Assembly: GCA_017428085.1 (NCBI GenBank)
Contig: JAFRRP010000080.1
Coordinates: 48,115-112,114, forward strand
Origin: Clostridia bacterium
GTDB taxonomy: Bacteria > Bacillota > Clostridia > Oscillospirales > Acutalibacteraceae
Reading direction: 5' to 3'
DNA length: 64,000 nucleotides
Part shown: positions 34,207 to 42,929 of the stretch, piece by piece
Position numbering within the stretch: the first letter of the stretch is position 1
Layout: the number at the start of each line of letters is the position of its first letter
Position numbers and translations under genes: made by a program
The notes under the pieces: model-generated
What the model was told of the DNA's origin: nothing
What the model saw: the letters and a program-made list of their open reading frames with translations, nothing else
Databases searched by the model: none

Positions 34207-35235
34207 ATGAAAAAAATGATTTCCGTGATCCTGGCGTGTCTGCTGCTGGCGCTGCCGCTGTGCGTTACCGCCTACGCGCTGCCGCTGAGCGACGGGACCG
34301 CCAAGCTGAACCGACAGTTCCAAAACGGCCGGTACGGCGATTACGACTACGTGTTCTTCTCCCCCGTCAAAGGAGAAGATGATCCCGTAAAATACCCGCT
34401 GACGGTGTGGCTGCACGGCAGGAATTCCGGCGGCTATCCCCGGGCGCAGCTGGAACGGTATGCATTCTCCAACTGGGCCAGCGACGAATACCAGGCGCGG
34501 TTTGAGAACGCGGGCGGCTGCTTTTTGCTGTGCCCCCGCGCTTCCGTGGGCGACAAAAACGAATGGGACAACGGCAAAAAGGGCGATCTGAAGGCCATCA
34601 TTGACGGATTTATCGCGCAAAACGCCGACCACATCGACACGTCGCGGGTGTATCTCGCGGGGTATTCCACCGGCGGCACCATGGTGTGGAACATGTTGAC
34701 CGCGTACCCGGGGTTCTTTGCCGCGGGGCTGCCGCTGGCGGCCATCGGCCAGCCGACGGCCAGCGGGCTGAAAAAGCTGACGGACGTCTCCGTGTGGGTC
34801 TTCACCAGCGACAACGACCCCTACATCATCAACGAGACAGGCGACGTAAAGCCGAACTTTGACTATCTGTGCGGCGTCTCCCACCGCCCCGACGGGCTGC
34901 GGATGACCTCCTTTACCGAGGCGTTCTTCGCCGACGGGACCAAAAAAACGGACGGCGGCAAGTTGGCGGACGACGCGGAGCACTACATCTGGGAAAGCGT
35001 GACCTACGATATGTTCATGGAGGACGGCGTAACGCCCTACAAATGCGCCACGACGATAGACGCCGACGGGAACGTACTGACCTTTTCTCCCGGGCAGGCG
35101 CTGATCGCGTGGCTGTCGCGGCAAACCAACGAAAAGGCGGACAACGGCAAAGTCAGCCTGCTGACAAGACTGTCGCTGTTTTTCAAGCGGCTGATGCAGC
35201 TGATCCGGGAAATGTACAGCTTCATTCTGGGGTAA
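34207..35235 (+). CDS. Secreted alpha/beta-hydrolase (polyhydroxybutyrate depolymerase/feruloyl-esterase-like)
   Basis: A 342-residue protein with a signal peptide (1-23, ending AYA) and an alpha/beta-hydrolase domain (about 45-300). The oxyanion-hole strand is TVWLHGRNSGG near residue 65, and the nucleophile elbow is AGYSTGG near 155. The acid may lie in FTSDNDPYI and the His in DDAEHYIWESV. The layout resembles esterase D/PHB-depolymerase-type enzymes that remove acyl groups from plant polymers. A hydrophobic C-terminus (FFKRLMQLIREMYSFILG) may hold it to the membrane. A terminator follows directly. Confidence 0.8.
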   Translation: MKKMISVILACLLLALPLCVTAYALPLSDGTAKLNRQFQNGRYGDYDYVFFSPVKGEDDPVKYPLTVWLHGRNSGGYPRAQLERYAFSNWASDEYQARFENAGGCFLLCPRASVGDKNEWDNGKKGDLKAIIDGFIAQNADHIDTSRVYLAGYSTGGTMVWNMLTAYPGFFAAGLPLAAIGQPTASGLKKLTDVSVWVFTSDNDPYIINETGDVKPNFDYLCGVSHRPDGLRMTSFTEAFFADGTKKTDGGKLADDAEHYIWESVTYDMFMEDGVTPYKCATTIDADGNVLTFSPGQALIAWLSRQTNEKADNGKVSLLTRLSLFFKRLMQLIREMYSFILG

Positions 35236-35259
35236 TGATATTATCGTTAACTACAACAA

Positions 35260-35290
35260 AGGAGACCGTTCCAAGGGGAAACGGCCTCCT
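35260..35290 (+). terminator. Terminator of the esterase gene
   Basis: AGGAGACCGTT pairs with AACGGCCTCCT through two single-base bulges, followed by six T. Confidence 0.85.
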
Positions 35291-35343
35291 GTTTTTTGTG
35301 CGGATAATCAAAAAAACAATACTGTTTCAGAAGAAAACAACTT

Positions 35344-35374
35344 TCTCAAAACTCAATACTTCGTCGGGCGTCAG
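35344..35374. repeat. Dispersed 3'-flank repeat, copy 2
   Basis: CTCAAAACTCAATACTTCGT then CGGGCGTCAG matches the copy at 23892-23938 apart from an internal deletion. It abuts the 3' end of the GNAT gene. Confidence 0.6.
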
Positions 35375-35376
35375 TT

Positions 35377-36012
35377 CTACGATCCCAGCTGCCCCGGCAG
35401 CACCAGCTTTTCCTTCGGGGGGAACTGCGCTTCGTACGCTTCAAAATCAGCGGGGTCCCGTTCCGCGCAGAAGTAGCCTTCCGGCGGCGCGTATTCTCCC
35501 GTCACCCCGTCCAGATAGCCGGGGACCAGCTCTTTGCACAGGAAAAACGAATCGTCCGCGCCCTCCGGCAGGTCATGGTACCGAAGGCCGAATTCCCTTG
35601 CGAAGGTAAAACCGCTTTTGCCGTAAAAGGCGATATTGCCCTCAAAGCACAGCGCCGGGCAGCCGTACGCCGCCGCCTTTTCCAGCGTGTAATCGAGCAG
35701 CATTTTGCCGTAGCCCTGCCGCTTGTACGCCGGGGCGATACAGATGGGCCCCATGGTCATGATAGGGATATCCCTGCCGTCGTCCGCCTTGATAAAGGCG
35801 CGCACAAATACGTTCTGCCCGATCAGAACGCCGTCCTTTTCCATCACGAAATCCAGCTCCTTCACGAAAGCCGGATTTTTCCGCAGACGGCGCAGCACGT
35901 AATGCTCCGTGCAGCCGGGGCGGTAGACGTTCCAAAACGCCTCACGCACAAGATTTTCCACCGCGCGGTGATCCTCCTCCCGCTCCGGGCGGATCACGAT
36001 ATCCTCTTTCAT
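35377..36012 (-). CDS. GNAT-family N-acetyltransferase
   Basis: A 211-residue acetyltransferase with the acetyl-CoA pyrophosphate loop PAYKRQGYGKMLLDY near residue 98 preceded by the beta-bulge strand TMGPICIA. The C-terminal 60 residues are an extension common to this subgroup. GGAGG lies six bases before ATG 36012, and the start overlaps the flavodoxin-like stop. It is last in a four-gene chain with overlapping ends. The substrate is unknown. Confidence 0.88.
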   Translation of the reverse strand: MKEDIVIRPEREEDHRAVENLVREAFWNVYRPGCTEHYVLRRLRKNPAFVKELDFVMEKDGVLIGQNVFVRAFIKADDGRDIPIMTMGPICIAPAYKRQGYGKMLLDYTLEKAAAYGCPALCFEGNIAFYGKSGFTFAREFGLRYHDLPEGADDSFFLCKELVPGYLDGVTGEYAPPEGYFCAERDPADFEAYEAQFPPKEKLVLPGQLGS

Positions 36013-36695
36013 TTCATACCTCCGTTCACAATGGCGGCGTAAGTTTCCTCCGGGATCATGGGCGAGCCGATCTGCTCCAGCAGCGTATCGTCAACGGTCC
36101 CCGTTTCGGCATACCGCTTTCCCGCCTGCCGCACCAGGGCCAGCCGCGGCACGGTAACGGAAGATGCCTCCGGCGCGTTAAACATGGGGCTTTCCGGCAC
36201 GGTGATGACAGTGGGATCGCCGGGGAACATGTTCCGGAACTGCGCCACGGCGGGCTCAAAGTTGTGGCGGCTGTTGGGGAAGCCGCAGCCGCAGATCATC
36301 AGGAAGCGCAGCCGCGAAACGTCCGCCTGCCCCACGTGGACGTAACGGTCGCCCGCCTTTCGCATGGCCATGCCGGAAAGGGGCAGCGTACGGTCCATCA
36401 GCGCTTTCAGCGGCGCCGGCATCCCGTAGCAGTACAGCGGAAAGCTGAACAGCAGCAGGTCGCTGGCCAACATCTCATCCAGGATGGCCCGCATGTCGTC
36501 GTTATGGATACACGCGCCGCCGTTTCGCATGCAGGTAAAGCAGCCGGTGCAGTATTCGATATGCCGGTCGATCACGTGGACGGTCTTTACCTCCTGCGGG
36601 GCGGCCTCGATCATGCCATCCAGAAAGGCGCGGGTGACGTGCATGGTGTCGCTGTTATCCCGCTTGGGGCTGCCGTTCAATACCAGTATTTTCAT
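36009..36695 (-). CDS. NAD(P)H-dependent FMN reductase / flavodoxin-fold protein
   Basis: A 228-residue protein. The FMN phosphate-binding loop LNGSPKRDNSDT is at the N-terminus, and FPLYCYGMPAPLKALMDR near residue 87 forms the isoalloxazine site. Between them is a Cys cluster (YCTGCFTCMRNGGACIH). The CTGCxxC element is typical of a subgroup of iron-sulfur-flavoprotein-like reductases, so an Fe-S cluster or redox disulfide is possible. It overlaps both neighbours by four bases. Confidence 0.87.
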   Translation of the reverse strand: MKILVLNGSPKRDNSDTMHVTRAFLDGMIEAAPQEVKTVHVIDRHIEYCTGCFTCMRNGGACIHNDDMRAILDEMLASDLLLFSFPLYCYGMPAPLKALMDRTLPLSGMAMRKAGDRYVHVGQADVSRLRFLMICGCGFPNSRHNFEPAVAQFRNMFPGDPTVITVPESPMFNAPEASSVTVPRLALVRQAGKRYAETGTVDDTLLEQIGSPMIPEETYAAIVNGGMK

Positions 36696-37300
36696 CCGTA
36701 TCGCTCCTCATTTCTGCGGATCCATCCGTCCAGGAACCGCAGTTGTTCCTCCGTGTGGAACCAGTGTTCGCCGCCCTCCATGACCGTGAGACCGGCATGG
36801 TGTTTTTCCGCAAAGGCGCGGACCGTTTCCGCCGGGATCAGCTCGTCCCCGCCGGCGTATAAGATCTGCGTGGGCACGCTCCATTCGATCGGTCGGCGGC
36901 GGACGAAATCGAGATACTCCCACGACAGCGTTTCACCGAAATCGGTGGAGATCGTTCCCTTTTTCCGCAGCTCCGTTTCCGTTACGTTCGCCCAACGCAT
37001 CATATCGGCGATCATCCGTTCCATATCCACAAGGGGCGAAATAAAATATGCCCGCCGGATCAGCCCGCTGAGGTCCGCGTGCAGGCAGAAAAACGCGCCG
37101 ATACTGTTGGCGACCAGGACGACGCCGTCCGCACGGGCTTTCAGTTCCCGGACCGCCGTATGGATCTCTTTCCCCGCCTCCCACGGGACGGCGGACCGGT
37201 AATCCGGCCCGGTCACCTCATAGCCGGGAAAAAGCGGTTTGTAGCGTTCGCATTCCGACGCGCTGCCGCCCTTACCGTGGACGTATATTACCGCGTCCAT
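36692..37300 (-). CDS. Small alpha/beta-hydrolase
   Basis: A 202-residue cytoplasmic hydrolase. The oxyanion-hole strand IYVHGKGGSASE is followed by the nucleophile elbow VANSIGAFF near residue 67. Candidate Asp and His lie in YAGGDELIP near 147 and GGEHWFH near 174. ATG 37300 shares one base with the preceding stop (TGATG) and follows AGGGAGCAAACG. The longer frame upstream is another gene read out of frame. The substrate is unknown. Confidence 0.85.
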   Translation of the reverse strand: MDAVIYVHGKGGSASECERYKPLFPGYEVTGPDYRSAVPWEAGKEIHTAVRELKARADGVVLVANSIGAFFCLHADLSGLIRRAYFISPLVDMERMIADMMRWANVTETELRKKGTISTDFGETLSWEYLDFVRRRPIEWSVPTQILYAGGDELIPAETVRAFAEKHHAGLTVMEGGEHWFHTEEQLRFLDGWIRRNEERYG

Positions 37301-37794
37301 CACGTTTGCTCCCTTATGCTTTCCGTTGTCCGAAACGCCTCGGCAGACAGCGTGAACCGCGGTCCTTCCTCGCCCGTTTCCCCGTTGGGGACGAACCCGC
37401 ATTTGGCAAGGACCCTTTGGGAGGCAAGGTTGCCGGGGTCCGTTTCGGCTTCCACCGCCGTCACACCCGACTGTTGAAAGGCCCATCGCAGCGCCGCTTC
37501 GACCGCCTCCGTGGCATAGCCCCTGCCCTGATATGCTTCCATGATCCCGTAGCCGATCTCCGGCACGCCGTTCGCGTCAAGCCCCTTGAAGCACAGGTCG
37601 CCCACCGGCGTTCCGTCCTTTCGCTCGATCGGCCACATGGCGTACCAGTCCCACAGGGCAGGGTTTTTCAGGCAGCCCTGCAGCATCTCCGTATAGGCCT
37701 TTTGCAGTTCCGCGTCAGGTTCGGCGGCAATGGCCGCCTCCATCTGCTCTTTCGACGCGGGATAGATTATCAACCGTTCCGTTTCGACCGTCAT
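37300..37794 (-). CDS. GNAT-family acetyltransferase (RimJ/RimL-like)
   Basis: A 164-residue acetyltransferase with GYGIMEAYQGRGYATEAVEA (acetyl-CoA loop near residue 85) and ETDPGNLASQRVLAKCGF, the standard Asn-x-x-Ser/Ala-x-x-x-x-x-K-x-G-F pattern of the RimJ/L group that modifies ribosomal proteins or small molecules. ATG 37794 is chosen because GGAGAAGGACCC lies just upstream. It is the first gene of the overlapping chain that ends with the GNAT at 35377. Confidence 0.88.
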   Translation of the reverse strand: MTVETERLIIYPASKEQMEAAIAAEPDAELQKAYTEMLQGCLKNPALWDWYAMWPIERKDGTPVGDLCFKGLDANGVPEIGYGIMEAYQGRGYATEAVEAALRWAFQQSGVTAVEAETDPGNLASQRVLAKCGFVPNGETGEEGPRFTLSAEAFRTTESIREQT

Positions 37795-37883
37795 GGGTCC
37801 TTCTCCTTTGCGGTTCATCCGGTTATCGCGTATGACAGTTTGGATAAGATAAGGATAATCGAAAAACTGAAATACGCGGCGCA

Positions 37884-37915
37884 AAACGAAATCGCCCGGA
37901 AAGGCGATCTCGTTT
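37884..37915 (-). terminator. Terminator of the DUF4838 gene
   Basis: On the minus strand AAACGAGATCGCC pairs with GGCGATTTCGTTT and runs into TTTT. It lies 17 bases after the stop. Confidence 0.75.
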
Positions 37916-37931
37916 GATATGCGCGGCGCCG

Positions 37932-39845
37932 TCAGCAATCAGAGTTGTTGACCGCTTTGGCGATCATGTAATAGAAGCCCAGCGCGGTCAGCAGGGGCAT
38001 AAACCGTTCCAGCAGCTTGCCGAAGAACAGACGGGTCCGCGCGCCCTGCTCGTCCGCCTCATAGTCGTTCCACTCATCCGGCGGGGCGTATTTCACGCAG
38101 ATGCAGTCCTGATAGTCGTTGTAACCGCCCTCGCTGATGGTGGAGGCGCCGCTGGCCACGATATCGTTGAACAGCTTCTGCTTTTCGTCGTAGCGCTTGG
38201 GATTTGCCAGCGAATACTCCCCTTTTCTTAAATTGGCCTTCCAGAACCGCCAGGAGATCTCCGAACGCTTGATGTTGGCCAATTGCTCCTCCGTCTCCGC
38301 GGCGGCCTTGGCGTTTTTCCAGTACCGGTCGATCTGCGCGACCTGCCTGTCGGTCAGCTGCATACTGTCCTTGGAACCGAAGTAGATCTGCAGATGGCCG
38401 TCTTTGTTGCCTGCGTATTCGGTGTACATATCCAGCGCGGCGCGGATGTTCTTCCAGCCGGGGCCGTAATAGGCCTCCAGGAAGCCGTCGATCTCGCTGT
38501 CGATATCGCAGTAGGGGTCCTGCAGGCACTTGGCGATCATGTAGGCGCGCAGCTCGCCGAACTCCGTATCGCAGGAATCGATATAATAGTTGCCCTCCTC
38601 GTAGACGCCCCTGACGTTGTTCTCGTAGAACACCTGGATGTTGCGCCGGATCACGCCGAAATCCGGGAACACGGTGCAGGTATGGGCGTAGTTGGTGGTG
38701 TAGTCCCACACGTAGATACGGCCGCAGATCTTCGACCAGTCGCTGAGGTCCTTCATCAGGTCGGCGTTCTGCGCGCAGAACGGGTCGTCCAGCGCGTGGG
38801 CAAAGCAGCATTCGATGGTACACAGGCGCACGATCACGTTGTCCCGCGGGGCAATGCCCGTGGGCGCCTTGCGGGTATACTGGTAGGCGAAGGTGTCGAT
38901 GGCGATGTTGTCGTAGCCCGCCTCCTTCACCGCGTCCGCGATCTGGTTGACGAAGTGGATCATGGTGGCGGACTGCACGCCGCCGTGGGCCTCCTCAAAC
39001 GCCTTGCAGCGTTCGCACTCGCAATAATTATAGTTGTCGTTCTGGGTGACGGAAATGATCTGCACGGAAGCGTTGGGGTCGTGGTGCGCCGCCGCGATGG
39101 CCAGCACGTTGCGCTTGGCGATCTCCAACACGTCGGGGTTGGTAAGGCAGGGCTGGTCCGTAGTGCGCTCGCCGTCGTGCAGCGCCAGATATTCGGGATG
39201 ACTGTCCTTAAAGCTTTCCGTCTCGCAAAGGCCGCACATGGTATGGCAGAACCCGCCCAGATAGTTGACGGAGCCCCCCATCTCGGCGGGAAGCGCACGG
39301 TACGGGCCGCCGTTGAGACCGTTGGCCATGGAATACTCCCAGTCGCGGGGGCTGCGCCAGTCGGTATCCGTATACTCAAAGAACGGCTCGTACACGATAT
39401 CCGTATCGGCGGGGACGGCAATGCTCTCCGCCGTTGGCAGCACGGTGATTTTGGAGGTATACACCTTTCTGCCGCAGAACTCCTCCAGGAAACGGTACGC
39501 GCCTGCCTGCAGGCCGCGCACACCCGTGCCGTTGATGTGGATATTGCCGTCGATGGCTTTGATCCGGTAGCCGTTGACCGCCACGCCGGACACGTCCGCG
39601 GCAGACGCCGCGCCCACGGCGATATAATGCTCCGCCGCGGAAGCGACCACGGCGATCTCCGTGCCGAACACCTCCGTCAGCACGGTCTTCAGCTTGTCGG
39701 CCGCGAAGCTCTCATACGAGGTGGGCGACGCGGGGATAAGAATGGTCCAGGTTCCGTCCACGGTGATCCCCTCCTGCGCAAAGGCCAGCGGCAAAGCCGA
39801 AAACAGCAGGCAGACCGCCAGCACGATGCAGATGATTTTTTTCAT
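37932..39845 (-). CDS. Secreted DUF4838 protein (glycosidase-like)
   Basis: A 637-residue exported protein. Signal peptide (1-23) is followed by an N-terminal alpha/beta domain of the glycoside-hydrolase 'domain 2' type (about 28-130, GVRGLQAGAYRFLEEFCGRK), and a TIM-barrel-like DUF4838 domain (about 140-480) with SVTQNDNYNYCECERCKAFE and IYVWDYTTNYAH. The tail is hydrophobic (FMPLLTALGFYYMIAKAV) and could be a membrane anchor. DUF4838 proteins are often encoded in polysaccharide loci and presumed to be hydrolases without proven substrate. A promoter lies upstream. Confidence 0.88.
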   Translation of the reverse strand: MKKIICIVLAVCLLFSALPLAFAQEGITVDGTWTILIPASPTSYESFAADKLKTVLTEVFGTEIAVVASAAEHYIAVGAASAADVSGVAVNGYRIKAIDGNIHINGTGVRGLQAGAYRFLEEFCGRKVYTSKITVLPTAESIAVPADTDIVYEPFFEYTDTDWRSPRDWEYSMANGLNGGPYRALPAEMGGSVNYLGGFCHTMCGLCETESFKDSHPEYLALHDGERTTDQPCLTNPDVLEIAKRNVLAIAAAHHDPNASVQIISVTQNDNYNYCECERCKAFEEAHGGVQSATMIHFVNQIADAVKEAGYDNIAIDTFAYQYTRKAPTGIAPRDNVIVRLCTIECCFAHALDDPFCAQNADLMKDLSDWSKICGRIYVWDYTTNYAHTCTVFPDFGVIRRNIQVFYENNVRGVYEEGNYYIDSCDTEFGELRAYMIAKCLQDPYCDIDSEIDGFLEAYYGPGWKNIRAALDMYTEYAGNKDGHLQIYFGSKDSMQLTDRQVAQIDRYWKNAKAAAETEEQLANIKRSEISWRFWKANLRKGEYSLANPKRYDEKQKLFNDIVASGASTISEGGYNDYQDCICVKYAPPDEWNDYEADEQGARTRLFFGKLLERFMPLLTALGFYYMIAKAVNNSDC

Positions 39846-39909
39846 AACGATTCCCCTTTTTTTGCTGAACTGATAAAGCGGCGTTATGACCGCAGCGCTT
39901 ATCTGTTAC

Positions 39910-39938
39910 ATAGTAGCACAGTCATTTATATAATGCAA
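39910..39938 (-). promoter_or_regulatory. Promoter of the DUF4838 gene
   Basis: TTGCAT and TACTAT on the minus strand, 17 bases apart, about 65 bases before ATG 39845. Confidence 0.65.
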
Positions 39939-39992
39939 CCCATTTTCGTGAGATTATCGACAGACGACGGAAAAAATTTTCACATAAAATGC

Positions 39993-40021
39993 TTGACAAG
40001 TCGGTTTATTCATGATAAACT
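39993..40021 (+). promoter_or_regulatory. Promoter of the BlaI/M56 operon
   Basis: TTGACA and TAAACT with a 17-base spacer. The -10 box is embedded in the first operator dyad, so bound repressor would block RNA polymerase. Confidence 0.85.
40004..40020. promoter_or_regulatory. BlaI-type operator 1
   Basis: Perfect dyad GTTTAT-N5-ATAAAC covering the spacer and -10 of the promoter. Repeated 27 bases downstream. Confidence 0.82.
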
Positions 40022-40030
40022 AAAAACGAA

Positions 40031-40047
40031 GTTTATTTACAATAAAC
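40031..40047. promoter_or_regulatory. BlaI-type operator 2
   Basis: Second perfect GTTTAT-N5-ATAAAC dyad, with central TTACA, lying between the expected transcription start and the blaI ribosome binding site. Confidence 0.82.
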
Positions 40048-40075
40048 CACTTTCACAAACGAAAGGATGATACCG

Positions 40076-40441
40076 ATGGCGGATATGGAACTGGGCGAGG
40101 TACAGGCACGGTTTGCCGATCTTGTATGGGAGCATGAGCCCATCACATCCGGCGAGCTGGTAAAGCTGTGCCAGAAGGAACTGAACTGGAAAAAGCCCAC
40201 CACCTACACGGTGCTGCGCAAGCTGTGTGAAAAAGGAATATTCCAAAACGACAACGGCACGGTGAGGGCCGTTGTCAGCCGGGAGGATTTCTATTCCGCC
40301 AAGAGCGAACGGTTCGTGGAAGAGACCTATCACGGTTCCCTGCCCGCCTTCGTGGCGGCGTTCATGAGCCGCAAGACGCTGTCCGACAGCGAGGCAGAGG
40401 AGATCCGGCGGATGATCGACGCGTACCGGCGTGGACAATGA
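40076..40441 (+). CDS. BlaI/MecI/CopY-family repressor
   Basis: A 121-residue winged-helix repressor: MELGEVQARFADLVWEHEPI, then a recognition-helix region WKKPTTYTVLRKLCEKGIF, and a C-terminal dimerisation helix (SDSEAEEIRRMIDAY). In this family a partner M56 membrane protease triggers repressor cleavage on ligand binding. The two upstream dyads make autorepression likely. ATG 40076 sits nine bases after AAAGG; an ATG three codons earlier overlaps that site. The M56 gene follows 36 bases later. Confidence 0.92.
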   Translation: MADMELGEVQARFADLVWEHEPITSGELVKLCQKELNWKKPTTYTVLRKLCEKGIFQNDNGTVRAVVSREDFYSAKSERFVEETYHGSLPAFVAAFMSRKTLSDSEAEEIRRMIDAYRRGQ

Positions 40442-40477
40442 CCGGTAGCGCGGCACATAACCCAAGGAGACCGACGT

Positions 40478-42928
40478 ATGACGACGTTATTTTTAACGCT
40501 ATTGAATATGAGCGTGACGGCGGGCGTCACGGCGCTGGCAGTGATGCTGGCCCGGGCGGCGTTCAAAAAGCTGCCGAAGTGGCTGACCTGCCTGCTGTGG
40601 GTGCCGGTGGGGCTGCGGCTGGCGCTGCCCTTTACATGGGAAAGCGCTTTGAGCCTGATCCCGCGGGCCTCTACCGTGCGGGAGACGGTAGGACAATTTA
40701 CAGAAACGGCGGGAACGGCGTCACCCGCTCCCGTCGCCGGCAGCACGGAATATTTCGCCGTTTCCAATTTTATTCCGCCGACACCGGTTTCCGTTCCGGC
40801 AGCAAAACCCTTCGACTGGCTTTCGCTGTTTACGGCGATATGGCTTGCGGGCGCGGCGGCGATGCTCTGCTATCTGATCGTCAGCGCCCTGCTGCTGAAA
40901 CGGCGCGTTGGCGCTTGCGTTGAGACCGAACCGGGCGTGTTCGTCGCGGACGGGCTCGCCTCCCCCTTCGTACTGGGGGTGTTCCGCCCGAAGATCTATC
41001 TGCCGCCGTCGCTGGACGCGGCGCAGAGAGAGATGATCCTCGCCCACGAACGGGCGCACCTGAAACGGCGAGACCATCTCATCAAGCCGTTGGCGTTTTT
41101 GCTGCTGTCCGTTTACTGGTTCAACCCGGTGCTGTGGGTCGCCTACGCGCTGCTGTGCCGGGATATCGAGCTGGCCTGCGACGAGAGGGTAATCCGGGAC
41201 ATGGACCGGGAGGACCGGGCTTTCTATTCCCGGACGCTGCTGGACTGCGGCAGGCAGCGCAAATCCATCGCCGCCTGCCCTGTGGCCTTCGGGGAAGTGG
41301 GCGTAAAAGAAAGGGTGAAAAACGTGCTGAATTATAAAAAACCGGCGTTCTGGATCATTCTGATCGCCGTGATCGCGGGGATCGCATTGGCGGTGTGCTT
41401 TCTGACCGATCCGAAGACGGAGAAGCCGAAGGACGCCTATCGCGCAACCTTGACCGACGGCGTTGACGACGAATCGCTTGACGCAAGAATCTTTGCGGCC
41501 ATGCAAGCCCAAAGCAGCAGCAAATACCTGGAGGGAGAATGCTACACCGAGGCGCATTACGTCTTCGATACGGAGGAAAAGGACGAAAAAACCGTGGTCT
41601 ACGCGCTGGTGCGGGAGTGCTGGTTCGGGTTTGTCAACGGTTATTTCACCGAGGTCAGCGGCGGCCAGCGCCCGATGGTGTTCACCTTTGACGGCGACAG
41701 CTGCGAGATCGACGAGGCAGAGGACGGCGGGAGGTACGGGGAATCCGTCGAAACGCTGTTCCCGACACAATACGCCGATGAGATCCTGAAGCACGGCGAC
41801 CGGTATAACGACGCGCTGTGGAATGACCTGACGGAACAGGCAAAAGCATACCTGAAATCCATCCGGCGAAGCGGCGCTGTCGTCTGCAAAACAAGCGAAG
41901 CGGGGCTTTCCACCCTGTCCGACCACGGCGTATCCGTGGAGGTCAGCAATATTCTGATCAATATGCCGCTGCTGTCGGATTACCCCTTCTACGGCACGCA
42001 GGAAAAGATCGAGGACGGTGTGCGGTATGTGTACAGCACCGCTTATGACGCACAGACCGGACAGATCACCTATTTGAAATATATCTACGGTGAAGATCCC
42101 GATGCCCCGAAGCAGAAGATCATAATCGACGCCGCCACAGGGGAGATACTGTTCAACTATTCCGCGCCGGTGGGGCCGGTAGAAAAAGGAAAGGACATAC
42201 AGATAGACGTGGACTGGATCGACGCGGCAAAGATCGACGAGAGGGTGTGTGACGTGGACGGGGACGGCACGGAGGACCGCTGCGTAATGAGCTACGGCTC
42301 CACCAGCGGGCTGTTCACCTTCTATCTCACCGTGATTCCCACAGGAGCAGACGCGCCGAAGTACCAGAGTATCTTTTTGACGGATTGGTCCGACCTGTCG
42401 TTTGCAGAACCGAAAAAAGACATGGATTTATATGTCAGAGCCCGGAATCCGCTCGATCTCACAGACGAAAAGCTTTACCGGGTATTGATCGAAAACGGCG
42501 AACTGGTCCTGCGCGGCGACGGGGACGATATGCCCCACTGGGGAGGAGAAGCGCAGACGCTCCGGGTGCAGGCGCTGCAAAAACAATTCCCCGGGCTGTT
42601 CACGCTGAACGCCAAAAAGGGGCTGGACGTGTACGTATGGCCCTGGGCCGACGGCTATTGCGGCTGGGTGACGGAGCATCAAAAAGACCATACGGACGAA
42701 CAGATGGTCGAGCTGCTGCTGGGACAGGACGGGGCGATCCTTGCCGGGCGGAATATGCTGACGACGGAGGACCTCAAAGCGATCCTCTCGTTTTATGACC
42801 TGCCGGCGGAAAAAGTCACCGTCGTTCCCTTCCAGAACCCGGTTTCCAGCTACCTGTGGGCGCAGGACGGCAAGATCATCGACGGCAGCGTGACGGTGGA
42901 AGACCTGCGGGAGATGCTGGGGTTGTAA
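40478..42928 (+). CDS. M56-family (BlaR1-type) membrane metalloprotease with large novel C-terminal sensor
   Basis: An 816-residue sensor-transducer. Helices occur at about 5-27, 35-52, 112-140 and 205-227. The cytoplasmic zinc protease motif HERAH is at residues 190-194, with the third ligand in ELACDE near 231-236. A further helix (about 288-308) leads to a C-terminal region of about 500 residues (310-816). In BlaR1 that region is a penicillin-binding domain; here I see no SxxK/SxN/KTG triad. Instead it has two PepSY-like or beta-rich stretches and an FG-GAP-like DVDGDGTED segment. The ligand is probably not a beta-lactam. The protein should cleave or inactivate the BlaI repressor encoded upstream. 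Confidence 0.85.
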   Translation: MTTLFLTLLNMSVTAGVTALAVMLARAAFKKLPKWLTCLLWVPVGLRLALPFTWESALSLIPRASTVRETVGQFTETAGTASPAPVAGSTEYFAVSNFIPPTPVSVPAAKPFDWLSLFTAIWLAGAAAMLCYLIVSALLLKRRVGACVETEPGVFVADGLASPFVLGVFRPKIYLPPSLDAAQREMILAHERAHLKRRDHLIKPLAFLLLSVYWFNPVLWVAYALLCRDIELACDERVIRDMDREDRAFYSRTLLDCGRQRKSIAACPVAFGEVGVKERVKNVLNYKKPAFWIILIAVIAGIALAVCFLTDPKTEKPKDAYRATLTDGVDDESLDARIFAAMQAQSSSKYLEGECYTEAHYVFDTEEKDEKTVVYALVRECWFGFVNGYFTEVSGGQRPMVFTFDGDSCEIDEAEDGGRYGESVETLFPTQYADEILKHGDRYNDALWNDLTEQAKAYLKSIRRSGAVVCKTSEAGLSTLSDHGVSVEVSNILINMPLLSDYPFYGTQEKIEDGVRYVYSTAYDAQTGQITYLKYIYGEDPDAPKQKIIIDAATGEILFNYSAPVGPVEKGKDIQIDVDWIDAAKIDERVCDVDGDGTEDRCVMSYGSTSGLFTFYLTVIPTGADAPKYQSIFLTDWSDLSFAEPKKDMDLYVRARNPLDLTDEKLYRVLIENGELVLRGDGDDMPHWGGEAQTLRVQALQKQFPGLFTLNAKKGLDVYVWPWADGYCGWVTEHQKDHTDEQMVELLLGQDGAILAGRNMLTTEDLKAILSFYDLPAEKVTVVPFQNPVSSYLWAQDGKIIDGSVTVEDLREMLGL

Positions 42929-42929
42929 C

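Noticed and set aside
40076..42928. Beta-lactam resistance operon (blaI-blaR1)
   Set aside because: The M56 protein lacks penicillin-binding motifs in its C-terminus and no beta-lactamase or PBP2a gene is nearby.
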